From Psychrobacter sp. MF31 (GTDB lineage Bacteria > Pseudomonadota > Gammaproteobacteria > Pseudomonadales > Moraxellaceae): a DNA stretch of 51,625 nt. How positions within the stretch are numbered: position 1 is the stretch's first letter; each line of letters opens with the position of its first letter. The stretch lies in assembly GCF_012847335.1 (NCBI RefSeq), contig NZ_JABBDX010000010.1, forward strand, positions 1 to 51,625, written 5' to 3'. A model generated the notes under the pieces. The model was not told the origin of the DNA. It saw only the letters and a program-made list of their open reading frames with translations, and did not search any database. Position numbers and translations under genes: made by a program. Below, one piece after another: positions 8,837 through 17,146 of this stretch.

Positions 8837-11470
8837 TTAAAACGGTCGCGGCGAGCTGTAGCGCCGCTCTTGGTCACTGATATATTGCTTGGTTTTAGTA
8901 ACCTGCTGCTCTAAATCTTGGTTCAGGCTTTGAAATTTCTCGGTGATGTCAGGAAGTTTATCAAAGCGATCGCTAAGTGTTTTGATGACCTCGATTTTAT
9001 GAGTGTCCTTTGGTAAGTCCTCAATTGTCTTTAACAGCGCTTTTGAGTGGTTATTGATATCCTCATCAAGGCGTTTGATGTCCCGATCTTTTAAGGTTTT
9101 TTGCAGCTCAGATAGTTTGGAGGATCGCTTTAATGATTCTAAGACCATAGCATCGCAGACTAATTTTTCAGCCAATAAAACGATGTCTTTATCGGTCTTG
9201 ATGCTGCCAAAGCCGATTTTAGCCACCATGTTATGCGCGGTCAGCATTAATTTATCAAACCAATTCTGATAATCTTCAATCTGTGACTGTCTGGCATTCT
9301 CAAGGGCTTCTTTTGCCTTTTGATCTCGCTCGGCTTTGAGTTTGGCATCACGTAGTCTTTGGCGCTGTGCTTCTTCTAACGCTCTTTGGGCATCAAGCGC
9401 TTTTTTTGCGTTCTGTTCTGCTATGTTTTGCTGCAATAGCTTAACTTTCATGTACCAGTCATCAATCCGATCTTGATTAAGCTGGGTCGTTTTGGTGGTT
9501 TTGATTTCGGTGTATAGCTCATGATCATGCTCAAGCACTTGCTTTTGCGAATCAATCAGTTCGCGGCGCTTGTGATAAAAAGGCGCTCGCAGTTGATAGG
9601 TTTTTTGGCTTCGGGTGATCTGCAGGCTTAATTGCTTGATATCGTCTTTATTGCCAAGCTTAAAGGCATCCATATTTTCGGTCAGCGCCTTTAGGCGGTT
9701 TTCTTCGTTTTGTGTGATTCTGACCGCTTTATAGCACCGAAAATCGCGAATTTCTTGCCGAAACTGCTTGAGGCGGGCGCTATCAAAGTGTCCAAAGTTA
9801 TGAAACTTTTGATAGGTGTCTTGACTTGCAGGGACTTCAATCGTTTTTAAGGCGCTAAATGCGCTATCCCAATCACCTTGAAGTTTTGCTTTTTCGGTCT
9901 TTATATCTTCAAAGCTCTCAAGCTGTTTTTCAAGCTTATCAAGCTTTTTGGTAAAAGAGGTGAGCGTGGTTTCAAGGCCTTTAAAGCGATCGGTGATCAT
10001 CTGATCCACGGTGGCTAGGCGTTGTAAGGGGCGCTCATTTTGCTTGATGATGGTCGCAATTTGATCCAGCTGATCTTCAATTGCTTTGACCGATTGGGTC
10101 GTTTGTAAGTTGCTGTCTTTTTCAAAGCTGTTAATTTCGATAAATACATTTCTAAGGGTTTTAATCTCAGTTTTGGTTTGCGTCTCATTTAAAAGTTCAG
10201 CCATTTTTTCGCGCTCAAAGCTTGCGCTGAGCCCAAACTTATCAATCAAGTCATCAACCGCGCGGTATCTTTTTTTAAACGCTTCATGCTGTTTTGCCTG
10301 CTGGGATAACGCCTCACCAATTTCATTCAAGCTTAAGATCAGCTCAGTCCGTTTTGCCTGTTTGTCATCTTCAATGATGTTAGCCTTTCCAAGAAAATCT
10401 GTTATTGATTGAGCATGGTGTTGTTTAACAGCTTCAAGATCAGAACGAGGCGGTAGCAAACGAATATTATTAAGTGAGATACTGGAAAACGGTTTGCGCC
10501 TTTTGTAGTTCACCGTAACGCCTCTAAACTCTTGAATGTTTTCTGCCTCATCAATCCGGCCGTCGTCGCCGTAATCGATGATAAGCCCATTTTTTTCAAT
10601 ATAATCGTTTAGCTGATCAATCACCTCGTTGTATTCAGAAATGATGGAGCGCTCACCCTTTAGCAAGTCCTTGTAAAGCGACTTACCCAGCTTCATCTTT
10701 GGAAGTTTATTTATTCCCTGTTCTCGGTAGGATTTTTCACTGATATGTGCATTCTTTGGCAGCATCTCATTGCAGCACTCCGCCCAAAACCGTCGCTGAA
10801 ATGCCAGCTCATCACCGCGACCGTTTAGCCCTTTGCTAAGCCGTTCACTCGTTGCCCAAAGCGACCAGTTTTTGCGTTTAGATAAGGTATAACCTCCATC
10901 GTTACTCGGCAAAATTTCGCGGCTTGACAGTAAAATGTGAGCGTGGTGATTATCTTTAGTGACCTCATTGATTTCAATCACTTTGCCATTTTTGTCCGCT
11001 TTTGTTTGCAGATGCGTGTGCGGATTATGGATACTGACATCAACCAATATGTTATAGCGATCCGCTAGTTTTTGACAGTAGGTTTCCACCAGTTTGATAC
11101 GATCATCAGCACTCAAACCATGCGGAAACATCACCTCAATTTCTGTTCCCAACTGCGCGTGTTTTGATTTTTCGACCGCCTCAATATCGTTCCAAAACTG
11201 CTCGCGGTCAACCGTAATTCCTGCCGCTTCTTTTGGTAAAATCAGGGCTGAGAACACCACATTTTTTTCAATTACTTTTTCCGATCCCTGCTTTTTATCA
11301 TTGATCAATTGAATCTTTTTCTCACGGCTTTTTGAGGAATAATCATGAACACATCCGGCTTTTTCATCGCGCAGTTTTGAGCCAGAATTATAAGCTGACT
11401 TTGCCACCACGCTATGTTTTTTACCGCGCGTCACAGGTGATACGCCAACGTGAAATCCTTTAATATTCAT
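8837..11470 (-). CDS. mobA: MobA/MobL-family (MobQ-type) relaxase, 877 aa
   Basis: This protein nicks oriT and pilots the transferred strand. The N-terminal relaxase domain (about 1-230) begins MNIKGFHVGVSPVTRGKKHSV, with the probable catalytic Tyr27 in AKSAYNSGSKLRD and metal-binding histidines in DNHHAHILLSSREI. The signature RRFWAECCNEML and SYREQGI are also present. Residues about 350-800 form long coiled coils, including an Ala/Gln/Arg-rich stretch (QRALEEAQRQRLRDAKL). There is no obvious helicase or primase motif. A GAGGTGA ribosome site precedes the ATG at 11470. It is divergent from the small protein at 11720, with an oriT-like palindrome between. Confidence 0.88.
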   Translation of the reverse strand: MNIKGFHVGVSPVTRGKKHSVVAKSAYNSGSKLRDEKAGCVHDYSSKSREKKIQLINDKKQGSEKVIEKNVVFSALILPKEAAGITVDREQFWNDIEAVEKSKHAQLGTEIEVMFPHGLSADDRIKLVETYCQKLADRYNILVDVSIHNPHTHLQTKADKNGKVIEINEVTKDNHHAHILLSSREILPSNDGGYTLSKRKNWSLWATSERLSKGLNGRGDELAFQRRFWAECCNEMLPKNAHISEKSYREQGINKLPKMKLGKSLYKDLLKGERSIISEYNEVIDQLNDYIEKNGLIIDYGDDGRIDEAENIQEFRGVTVNYKRRKPFSSISLNNIRLLPPRSDLEAVKQHHAQSITDFLGKANIIEDDKQAKRTELILSLNEIGEALSQQAKQHEAFKKRYRAVDDLIDKFGLSASFEREKMAELLNETQTKTEIKTLRNVFIEINSFEKDSNLQTTQSVKAIEDQLDQIATIIKQNERPLQRLATVDQMITDRFKGLETTLTSFTKKLDKLEKQLESFEDIKTEKAKLQGDWDSAFSALKTIEVPASQDTYQKFHNFGHFDSARLKQFRQEIRDFRCYKAVRITQNEENRLKALTENMDAFKLGNKDDIKQLSLQITRSQKTYQLRAPFYHKRRELIDSQKQVLEHDHELYTEIKTTKTTQLNQDRIDDWYMKVKLLQQNIAEQNAKKALDAQRALEEAQRQRLRDAKLKAERDQKAKEALENARQSQIEDYQNWFDKLMLTAHNMVAKIGFGSIKTDKDIVLLAEKLVCDAMVLESLKRSSKLSELQKTLKDRDIKRLDEDINNHSKALLKTIEDLPKDTHKIEVIKTLSDRFDKLPDITEKFQSLNQDLEQQVTKTKQYISDQERRYSSPRPF

Positions 11471-11513
11471 TCAAATCACCTCACTTAAATTTAGCTTGGC
11501 TTTTGCCTCGCAG

Positions 11514-11592
11514 AGCGAACTTTACGGAGTTTTTAAACCAAAAATAGTACCCCTTGTGGGTCTTTTGGTTTAAAAACTCCTAAGTTCGCTCT
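11514..11592. other. Candidate oriT of mobilisation module 1
   Basis: Perfect 18-bp arms (GGAGTTTTTAAACCAAAA at 11526-11543; its complement at 11563-11580) flank a 19-bp loop. Outer arms AGCGAACTT and TAAGTTCGCT extend the palindrome. The right arm is followed at once by TAAGTTCGCTC, close to the TAAGTGCG nick core of RSF1010-type oriT, which also follows an inverted repeat. The location between divergent mob genes supports the call. The nick position is inferred. Confidence 0.65.
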
Positions 11593-11719
11593 TAACAGAG
11601 GGTTGAAAATCTGCAATCCCGCAAAAAACCGCGCGATTGCGATTTTCGCGCCCTTGCCACCATCGCTCTATTTCGCTACGATTAGCTTATCATAGTTAAT
11701 TAAAAAGAGGGATAAAGCA

Positions 11720-12115
11720 ATGTCGATTTTAGATGATAATTTATTTGCTGAAAAGCTCAGAAGACTTCAAGAACTGCAAGATGAGTTGAACAAAGACAAA
11801 GCAGAGATTCAGCTAATCTTGGGCGAGTGGTTAGCCAAAGCATTGGCTGATAATAATCAAGAAGTGCTGCAAGAAATATTTCTGAGCGAATACAACAACG
11901 TGAAATACATCAAAGCCAAAAGTAAACGCTCACAACTGGCAATCGTTGCTGATAATTTGCAAAAAAATATCGAGAAGGGATTGAAGGTGGCAAAAAGTGA
12001 TTTTAAGCCGCCTAAAGCTCAAACTGAGGTTAAATCTGAACCGCAGGAACAAACAACGCAAACGGATTTATATGGCGATCCACTTACCCAAGCGGACAAT
12101 GAGCTGAGATTTTAA
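11720..12115 (+). CDS. Small mobilisation partner protein (module 1, 131 aa)
   Basis: The family is not certain. The protein opens with a coiled coil (LFAEKLRRLQELQDELNKDKAEIQLI), then a conserved-looking LGEWLAKALADNN segment. The tail is polar and probably disordered (KPPKAQTEVKSEPQEQTTQTDL). An AAGAGGG site precedes the ATG. The gene starts about 130 bp from the oriT palindrome and is transcribed away from mobA. A similar 91-aa protein (coiled coil, then ILLGAFLVDALEKD) occupies the same position in module 2. A MobC-like oriT accessory role is inferred from position. Confidence 0.5.
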   Translation: MSILDDNLFAEKLRRLQELQDELNKDKAEIQLILGEWLAKALADNNQEVLQEIFLSEYNNVKYIKAKSKRSQLAIVADNLQKNIEKGLKVAKSDFKPPKAQTEVKSEPQEQTTQTDLYGDPLTQADNELRF

Positions 12116-12729
12116 GGCAATTACGCTAGCGGTGGAGCTTTTGGATAATCATCAGTTAGGTGGTTGTGATGGCAGATTTTGCTGAAATTGGTGTGCTGAA
12201 AATTTTAGTAAAATCTGCTATGTGGCTAAAAAGCTCTAAATTGCGATTTAAGGCGCTTTAGATTAAATCAGCTACCCTAGGGTAAAAAATGTATTTTGGA
12301 GCTGCTACGGGCATTTTAAGAGGCTTTCTGAGCGTTTTTAAACTGTGCTTTGGCAGCCGCGCGGAATATTCTCTTATTTTCCATTAAATTCTCTAAATTT
12401 TGCTTCCGTTTTTGTGATTGCTGCTGTAGTGCGCTGTAAGGGGTTTCAAAGGTAGCTGTGGTAGTTGCATACCAAAACTCAGTTCCAAGTCTGTTCTGGG
12501 GCTTCTGTGGCGCTTCTAGGGCTATTGCCAGTGGTTAGTGATCATCAAGGTTAAGATTTCAAAAAAAAGCGTTTAAAAATTTTTCAAAAAAAAGAGCTGA
12601 ATTGCCAGTAAATTTATGCTGAAAAGCTAAATTTTGCGATTGGCTCTTTTTTTTATTATTTTTATATAGTTTTTAAAAGAGTTTTTAGACCCCCCTGAAA
12701 TGCTTACAGGACGTGGCTTAGATAAATCT
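12116..12729. other. Putative origin leader region of rep1
   Basis: This stretch of about 610 bases has no convincing gene. It holds a 9-bp inverted repeat (GCAGATTTT at 12172-12180, complement at 12210-12218), the 15-mer GCCGCGCGGAATATT at 12356-12370 that recurs exactly upstream of rep2, and a strong hairpin (AAAAAAAAGAGC ... GCTCTTTTTTTT, about 12585-12654) that could terminate transcription either way. Runs of A and T near 12660 could serve as an unwinding region. Confidence 0.5.
12356..12370 (+). repeat. 15-bp motif shared by rep1 and rep2 origins (copy A)
   Basis: GCCGCGCGGAATATT occurs here, about 360 bp before the rep1 iterons, and exactly again at 36612-36626, about 246 bp before the rep2 iterons. 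It is G+C-rich in an A+T-rich region and lies in the same orientation relative to rep in both cases. Function is unknown; a host-factor or Rep-associated origin element is possible. Confidence 0.5.
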
Positions 12730-12822
12730 AAATGGGAGGGATTGTTGGTGAAATGGGAGGGATTGTTGGTGAAATGGGAGGGATTGTTGGTGAAATGGGA
12801 GGGATTGTTGGTGAAATGGGAG
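12730..12822 (+). repeat. rep1 iterons: 4 perfect 21-bp repeats plus a partial
   Basis: The unit AAATGGGAGGGATTGTTGGT plus G repeats head to tail at 12730, 12751, 12772 and 12793, with a partial fifth copy (AAATGGGAG) from 12814. The array ends about 45 bp before the Rep start. Direct repeats of 21 bp next to a Rep_3 gene are the expected replication-control and origin iterons. Confidence 0.92.
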
Positions 12823-12871
12823 TGTGTTATTATTCTCCTATTTAGTAGTTAAATTGAAGGGAATTATGCTC

Positions 12872-14185
12872 ATGAGCAATGATTTAGTTGTCATGGATAA
12901 TGCTATTACGAAGGCTGCATATAATTTAAGTGTTAATGAGCAGCGTCTAATACTGTCTGCAATAGCACAAATACCTAGAGGTAGGAGTGTAGAACCAAGC
13001 CATTTTTATTACATTACAAGGGAAGATTTTATTGCTTTAGGTTCTAGTCCTAATGTCGCTTCTCGGGATATTAGGAAAGCTACAAAGGATTTAATGAAGA
13101 AAACTCTTTTTATACAGACCGATAAGGGGGTTTTAGAGTTTCATTGGTTATCTGAAGTACTGCGTTATGACAAAAATGCAGAGGCAAAAATAAGGGCTAA
13201 GTATCCCAGACCAGCAGACTATGATAACTATATTGCAGCTTTAAGAATGTATAACTTAACTGAGGAAAGGAATCCGTATACGGACACGGATGATATAGTA
13301 GCTCGAATAGTATTTAATGATCGAATCTTGCCTTTTCTTAGCGATTTAAAAGCAAATTTTACTCAATTCCTGCTGGAAGATATGTCCGGCTTTGGAAGTA
13401 TATATAGCTTTAGAATCTATCAGATGATGATGCAGTTTAAATCAACTGGTTACTTAAAAATAAAGCTATCAGACTTGCGATATAGGTTAGCCTTAGTTAA
13501 TAAATATTCAGCTACAAAGGATTTAAAAAAATGGGTTATTGAAACTGCTGTTAGTGAAATTAATGAAAAGTCGCCATATCAAGTCACATACGAAATGCTT
13601 AAAACAGGTCGCAGGTTTACTGATTTAGAAATCAAATTTCGGCCTAAAAAATCAGCGTTAAAAGAAACTACCACAAGCAATCCTACGACGTTTGAACACC
13701 AATCTATCAATACAGAAAAAACGCCGAGTTGGCAGCGTGAAGGACTATCCGACGCTCAAATCAAAAAGCTTGCAATCTATAAAGACCAGTTTGTAGAATC
13801 AAACACTCACCTACTGCGCGATAAAAACATCAGCTATTACGATGCATTCGAGGACTTTAAAGATCAGCTAAAAGACCCTGAACAGGTTGGAAGGTTCCAG
13901 CTAGTCGATGAATTTTTAGCCCTTAAAAAAGGTGATGAACCGCCAAAATTAGCAAAAAAATCCGTTCAAAGTAAGAAAAAAACGAAAGAACGCAGTGTTA
14001 TCAAAAGCAAAGCGCTAACCGCCGAACAAATCGACCATTTCGCTAATCATCCTCAATTTTTAATCGACCATCAAATCAAAGGCTACGCAGTCGGTAGTGA
14101 AAATCACATCAATTATCTAAAATTTAGAATGGATGCTGCGCCAGGAGAATTTGTTACCACTGATTTTGATAAGTATTTAAATTAA
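12872..14185 (+). CDS. rep: Rep_3/RepB-type replication initiator (replicon 1, 437 aa)
   Basis: This initiator would bind the adjacent iterons. The N-terminal winged-helix region opens MSNDLVVMDNAITKAAYNLSVNEQRLI, the Rep_3 signature, followed by LSEVLRYDKNAEAKI, FTQFLLEDMSGFGSIYSFRIYQMM and a second winged helix (LKIKLSDLRYRLALVNKYSATKDLKKWVI). Residues after about 270 are a Lys-rich linker and a C-terminal domain with AEQIDHFANHPQFLIDHQ. I start at MSNDL (12872); MLMSND at 12866 is equally placed behind GAAGGGAA. It is the longest and most divergent of the three Rep proteins here. A hairpin terminator follows. Confidence 0.9.
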   Translation: MSNDLVVMDNAITKAAYNLSVNEQRLILSAIAQIPRGRSVEPSHFYYITREDFIALGSSPNVASRDIRKATKDLMKKTLFIQTDKGVLEFHWLSEVLRYDKNAEAKIRAKYPRPADYDNYIAALRMYNLTEERNPYTDTDDIVARIVFNDRILPFLSDLKANFTQFLLEDMSGFGSIYSFRIYQMMMQFKSTGYLKIKLSDLRYRLALVNKYSATKDLKKWVIETAVSEINEKSPYQVTYEMLKTGRRFTDLEIKFRPKKSALKETTTSNPTTFEHQSINTEKTPSWQREGLSDAQIKKLAIYKDQFVESNTHLLRDKNISYYDAFEDFKDQLKDPEQVGRFQLVDEFLALKKGDEPPKLAKKSVQSKKKTKERSVIKSKALTAEQIDHFANHPQFLIDHQIKGYAVGSENHINYLKFRMDAAPGEFVTTDFDKYLN

Positions 14186-14189
14186 AAAC

Positions 14190-14220
14190 GCCAACCGATC
14201 GATGGTCAGTTGGCTTTTTT
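14190..14220 (+). terminator. Rho-independent terminator after rep1
   Basis: The arms GCCAAC (14190-14195) and GTTGGC (14209-14214) sit within a longer imperfect stem and are followed by TTTTTT. It lies five bases after the rep1 stop. Confidence 0.85.
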
Positions 14221-14246
14221 ATATTTTACTAAATGTAAATAGCTGA

Positions 14247-14747
14247 CTATAGCCCTGAAAAACAAGAGATGCTTTTTTCCTTGGTATTGAATTCTAAAAC
14301 TGTATATCCAATGCCCTGAATTTCATAGCCTGAAGCATTGTTCTTCTCAACGACCATACCTTCATAATCGGGGTCGCTTCGGTTAGGCAGCTTGAACTGT
14401 GGTCGTAGAGCCGTGAAGCTACTGTCTTTAAAGTATACTTTTAAATGCCCCCACTCATAGCCTTGTAACTGTTCAATTTTTGATATTGGTTTGCCAAAAG
14501 CAGTGGAATTTTTTAAATAATAAGTGGTAATTTCCTCACCATAGCCGTCAATCTCATTGGTGTTATCGACACGCTTCTTTTTGCTCGTAACCGATGCTTT
14601 ATAAGCTTTTGGTAGCTTATCGTTGGGGCTCGGATAATTACACCCTAGCATCATGGGCTTTAGATAGGGAGTCCAATCAGTTGCAGCTTCTGCAGCCGTT
14701 GCTTGAAGCATAGGTAATATTGCAAGGGCGATTAATAATTTTTTCAT
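14247..14747 (-). CDS. Secreted protein of unknown function (166 aa)
   Basis: I do not recognise the family. A clear Sec signal peptide (MKKLLIALAILPMLQATAAEA, cleavage probably after AEA) leads to a mature protein of about 145 residues. Two Cys (LGCNYP and ISCFSG) could form a disulphide in the periplasm. Beta-rich, charged segments suggest a small globular fold. It is convergent with rep1 and transcribed in the same direction as the next secreted gene (14889-15302), 140 bp upstream. Together with 15709-16134 it forms a cluster of three small exported proteins. Confidence 0.6.
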   Translation of the reverse strand: MKKLLIALAILPMLQATAAEAATDWTPYLKPMMLGCNYPSPNDKLPKAYKASVTSKKKRVDNTNEIDGYGEEITTYYLKNSTAFGKPISKIEQLQGYEWGHLKVYFKDSSFTALRPQFKLPNRSDPDYEGMVVEKNNASGYEIQGIGYTVLEFNTKEKSISCFSGL

Positions 14748-14888
14748 AAATGGTGACTCAAATAAGATTTTTTAAGGACATTGAGAATAGATATAACAGA
14801 TAAATCAACCAATCATCTGCAAATCAAATTCATGCGTTTACAGATGATTCAAAAGGCCATGATGTAAAGTAGTTGATGATTAAATAAT

Positions 14889-15302
14889 TTACTTATAATC
14901 TAAATAATAAAGCACCGCTAAGCCTTCAGCAAAGATACGCTCATCAGCTTTACTGGCACTGCCGCCGCCATAAAACACATCTTCTGCAGCATTAGCTAAC
15001 TCTAATGAACGAGTTTTATTGAAACTTGCACCTTTCCAAAGGCTGTAACCATTGCCGCGTTGAGCTTCTTTTTTAGCGGTGCAATCTTTACCATAAGCCG
15101 TCTTAAAACAGCTGGGTATCGACTTCCACTGCTTAGATAATGCATAAAAAGCGTTGCAATCTTGATCGCCCTGACACCGCTTTACTTTTGGCGCAAGGCT
15201 TGGATTGTTGTAGTACTTGTTCATCGTTGCCACATCGGCATGGCTTACTGTGAATACGGCAGCAAAGCTCATGCCGATGATTGCTTTTAAAAAATTAATC
15301 AT
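14889..15302 (-). CDS. Secreted Cys-rich protein of unknown function (137 aa)
   Basis: The signal peptide INFLKAIIGMSFAAVFTVSHA precedes a mature domain with four Cys in pairs (VKRCQGDQDCNAF and PSCFKTAYGKDC), suggesting two disulphides. KQWKSIPSCFKTAYGKDC and LWKGASFNKTRSLEL are notable. I choose the ATG at 15302; a TTG two codons earlier is also open. No family is recognised. It lies next to two other small exported proteins, and a periplasmic or envelope role is all that can be inferred. Confidence 0.6.
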   Translation of the reverse strand: MINFLKAIIGMSFAAVFTVSHADVATMNKYYNNPSLAPKVKRCQGDQDCNAFYALSKQWKSIPSCFKTAYGKDCTAKKEAQRGNGYSLWKGASFNKTRSLELANAAEDVFYGGGSASKADERIFAEGLAVLYYLDYK

Positions 15303-15708
15303 TACCAAATCCCTATTCCCGTAAAAATCACTAATTATTTTAAGAATATCTAAAAAATAAATAGATTTATGTTTGCAAAAATTGCATTATATATTATAAA
15401 AAGAATCCGACACACTAAATTTTTAGCAAAAGCACAAGAACAGCTCGGATTGCTTATTTTAGAGTTATAGTGAACCTCTAAACGTATAAAAATTAGACAA
15501 GGTCTTAATACGAATAGGCTGTAAGATATTTTTTACTAAGATTAAGGTGTTGAAAAATAAGTATTTTAATATAAAAATAGAATTTTAAGTTAATTCTATC
15601 CTATTTTTCTTCCAAAAAATTTAAGAACAAATTTTCAGTTAAAGTACAATAGCGTTTTTAATAGCGCGATATCGATACACTTACATTTATTTCTATTTTG
15701 GATTATTT
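15303..15708. promoter_or_regulatory. Divergent intergenic region, very A+T-rich
   Basis: About 400 bases between two divergent secreted-protein genes. It has several TATAAT-like segments and the small repeat TGCAAAAATTGCA (15373-15385). It probably holds both promoters. No gene or larger repeat is seen. Confidence 0.4.
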
Positions 15709-16134
15709 ATGAAAATCAAAGGATTACTGTTATTGACTGCTTTGATTACAAGTGTAACTGCAGCTCAAGCACGCCCATATCCAGACTATGCTGGCGTTTG
15801 TACGACGTTCAAAGGTGATAACGTGGTTTCAAAAGATGTTTGTGTGGTGTCTTTTAGCGAAGGTGCAGGCGGAAAGCTTACGGTGCTCAAAACATTTAAT
15901 AAAACCTATAGCATTGATGCTATAGAACGTCGTGGAAGCGGTAACTACGACTCTGATGATATTAATGATTCATTTAAATTTACGATCAACGGTGAAGCAT
16001 CATCAGGGGAGTACTATAGACACGCTTCGTTTTATAACAAAGTGTCAGTAGATGAGTTAGAACAACTGAACGAGCTAGAAGAGGAGTATTTATATTGCTA
16101 TAAATCAAAAAGCGTAGATATTTGCCATAGCTGA
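15709..16134 (+). CDS. Secreted protein of unknown function (141 aa)
   Basis: A Sec signal peptide (MKIKGLLLLTALITSVTAAQA) is followed by a mature domain with two Cys pairs (VCTTFKGDN...DVCVVSF; YLYCYKSKSVDICHS). The pattern GVCTTFKGDNVVSKDVCVV with KTFNKTYSI suggests a small beta-rich extracytoplasmic protein. The family is not recognised. The gene ends 56 bp before Tn7, which inserted downstream of its stop and left it intact. Confidence 0.6.
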   Translation: MKIKGLLLLTALITSVTAAQARPYPDYAGVCTTFKGDNVVSKDVCVVSFSEGAGGKLTVLKTFNKTYSIDAIERRGSGNYDSDDINDSFKFTINGEASSGEYYRHASFYNKVSVDELEQLNELEEEYLYCYKSKSVDICHS

Positions 16135-16185
16135 TAATGTTGCTAAATTTAAATTGTGTTGTTTTGAAAAACTAAGATTTGTGAT

Positions 16186-16190
16186 ATTAG
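16186..16190. repeat. Tn7 target-site duplication ATTAG (right-end copy)
   Basis: ATTAG directly precedes the Tn7 right terminus TGTGGGCGGA, and the same five bases follow the left terminus at 30918-30922. A 5-bp duplication is the Tn7 hallmark and shows one intact insertion event. Confidence 0.95.
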
Positions 16191-16290
16191 TGTGGGCGGA
16201 CAATAAAGTCTTAAACTGAACAAAATAGATCTAAACTATGACAATAAAGTCTTAAACTAGACAGAATAGTTGTAAACTGAAATCAGTCCA
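16191..16290. other. Tn7 right end (Tn7R) with overlapping TnsB sites
   Basis: From the terminus, repeats of the ACAATAAAGTCTTAAACT type (16200, 16241) alternate with related AAATAGATCTAAACT and GAATAGTTGTAAACT copies. This closely packed set of four TnsB-binding repeats is characteristic of Tn7R and lies just upstream of tnsA. Confidence 0.93.
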
Positions 16291-16324
16291 GTTATGCTGT
16301 GAAAAAGCATACTGGACTTTTGTT

Positions 16325-17146
16325 ATGGCTAAAGCAAACTCTTCATTTTCTGAAGTGCAAATTGCCCGTCGTATTAAAGAGGGGCGTGGCCAAGGGCATG
16401 GTAAAGACTATATTCCATGGCTAACAGTACAAGAAGTTCCTTCTTCAGGTCGTTCCCACCGTATTTATTCTCATAAGACGGGACGAGTCCATCATTTGCT
16501 ATCTGACTTAGAGCTTGCTGTTTTTCTCAGTCTTGAGTGGGAGAGCAGCGTGCTAGATATACGCGAGCAGTTCCCCTTATTACCTAGTGATACCAGGCAG
16601 ATTGCAATAGATAGTGGTATTAAGCATCCTGTTATTCGTGGTGTAGATCAGGTTATGTCTACTGATTTTTTAGTGGACTGCAAAGATGGTCCTTTTGAGC
16701 AGTTTGCTATTCAAGTCAAACCTGCAGCAGCCTTACAAGACGAGCGTACCTTAGAAAAACTAGAACTAGAGCGTCGCTATTGGCAGCAAAAGCAAATTCC
16801 TTGGTTCATTTTTACTGATAAAGAAATAAATCCCGTAGTAAAAGAAAATATTGAATGGCTTTATTCAGTGAAAACAGAAGAAGTTTCTGCGGAGCTTTTA
16901 GCACAACTATCCCCATTGGCCCATATCCTGCAAGAAAAAGGAGATGAAAACATTATCAATGTCTGTAAGCAGGTTGATATTGCTTATGATTTGGAGTTAG
17001 GCAAAACATTGAGTGAGATACGAGCCTTAACCGCAAATGGTTTTATTAAGTTCAATATTTATAAGTCTTTCAGGGCAAATAAGTGTGCAGATCTCTGTAT
17101 TAGCCAAGTAGTGAATATGGAGGAGTTGCGCTATGTGGCAAATTAA
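16325..17146 (+). CDS. tnsA: Tn7 transposition protein TnsA (endonuclease, 273 aa)
   Basis: TnsA cuts the 5' ends of the transposon and partners with TnsB in the heteromeric transposase. The length equals canonical TnsA and the sequence MAKANSSFSEVQIARRIKEG is recognised. The restriction-endonuclease-like core has D and K residues in STDFLVDCKDGPFEQFAIQVKP. The C-terminal part (about 170-273) is the DNA/TnsC-binding region. tnsB overlaps its last codons by 14 bases, giving a tightly coupled operon driven from Tn7R. Confidence 0.97.
   Translation: MAKANSSFSEVQIARRIKEGRGQGHGKDYIPWLTVQEVPSSGRSHRIYSHKTGRVHHLLSDLELAVFLSLEWESSVLDIREQFPLLPSDTRQIAIDSGIKHPVIRGVDQVMSTDFLVDCKDGPFEQFAIQVKPAAALQDERTLEKLELERRYWQQKQIPWFIFTDKEINPVVKENIEWLYSVKTEEVSAELLAQLSPLAHILQEKGDENIINVCKQVDIAYDLELGKTLSEIRALTANGFIKFNIYKSFRANKCADLCISQVVNMEELRYVAN

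Noticed and set aside
11671-11700. ATTTCGCTACG...TTATCATAGTTAAT considered as a third pdif site
   Set aside because: The XerC arm lacks the conserved TATAA/CATAA end and the XerD arm differs at several places.
12172-12218. 9-bp inverted repeat considered as a terminator or small RNA
   Set aside because: The loop is about 30 bases and there is no T tract; too weak to call.
12730-12822. Tandem repeats considered as a CRISPR array
   Set aside because: The 21-bp units are contiguous with no variable spacers and adjoin a Rep_3 gene, so they are iterons. The same holds for 36873-36982 and 42659-42746.
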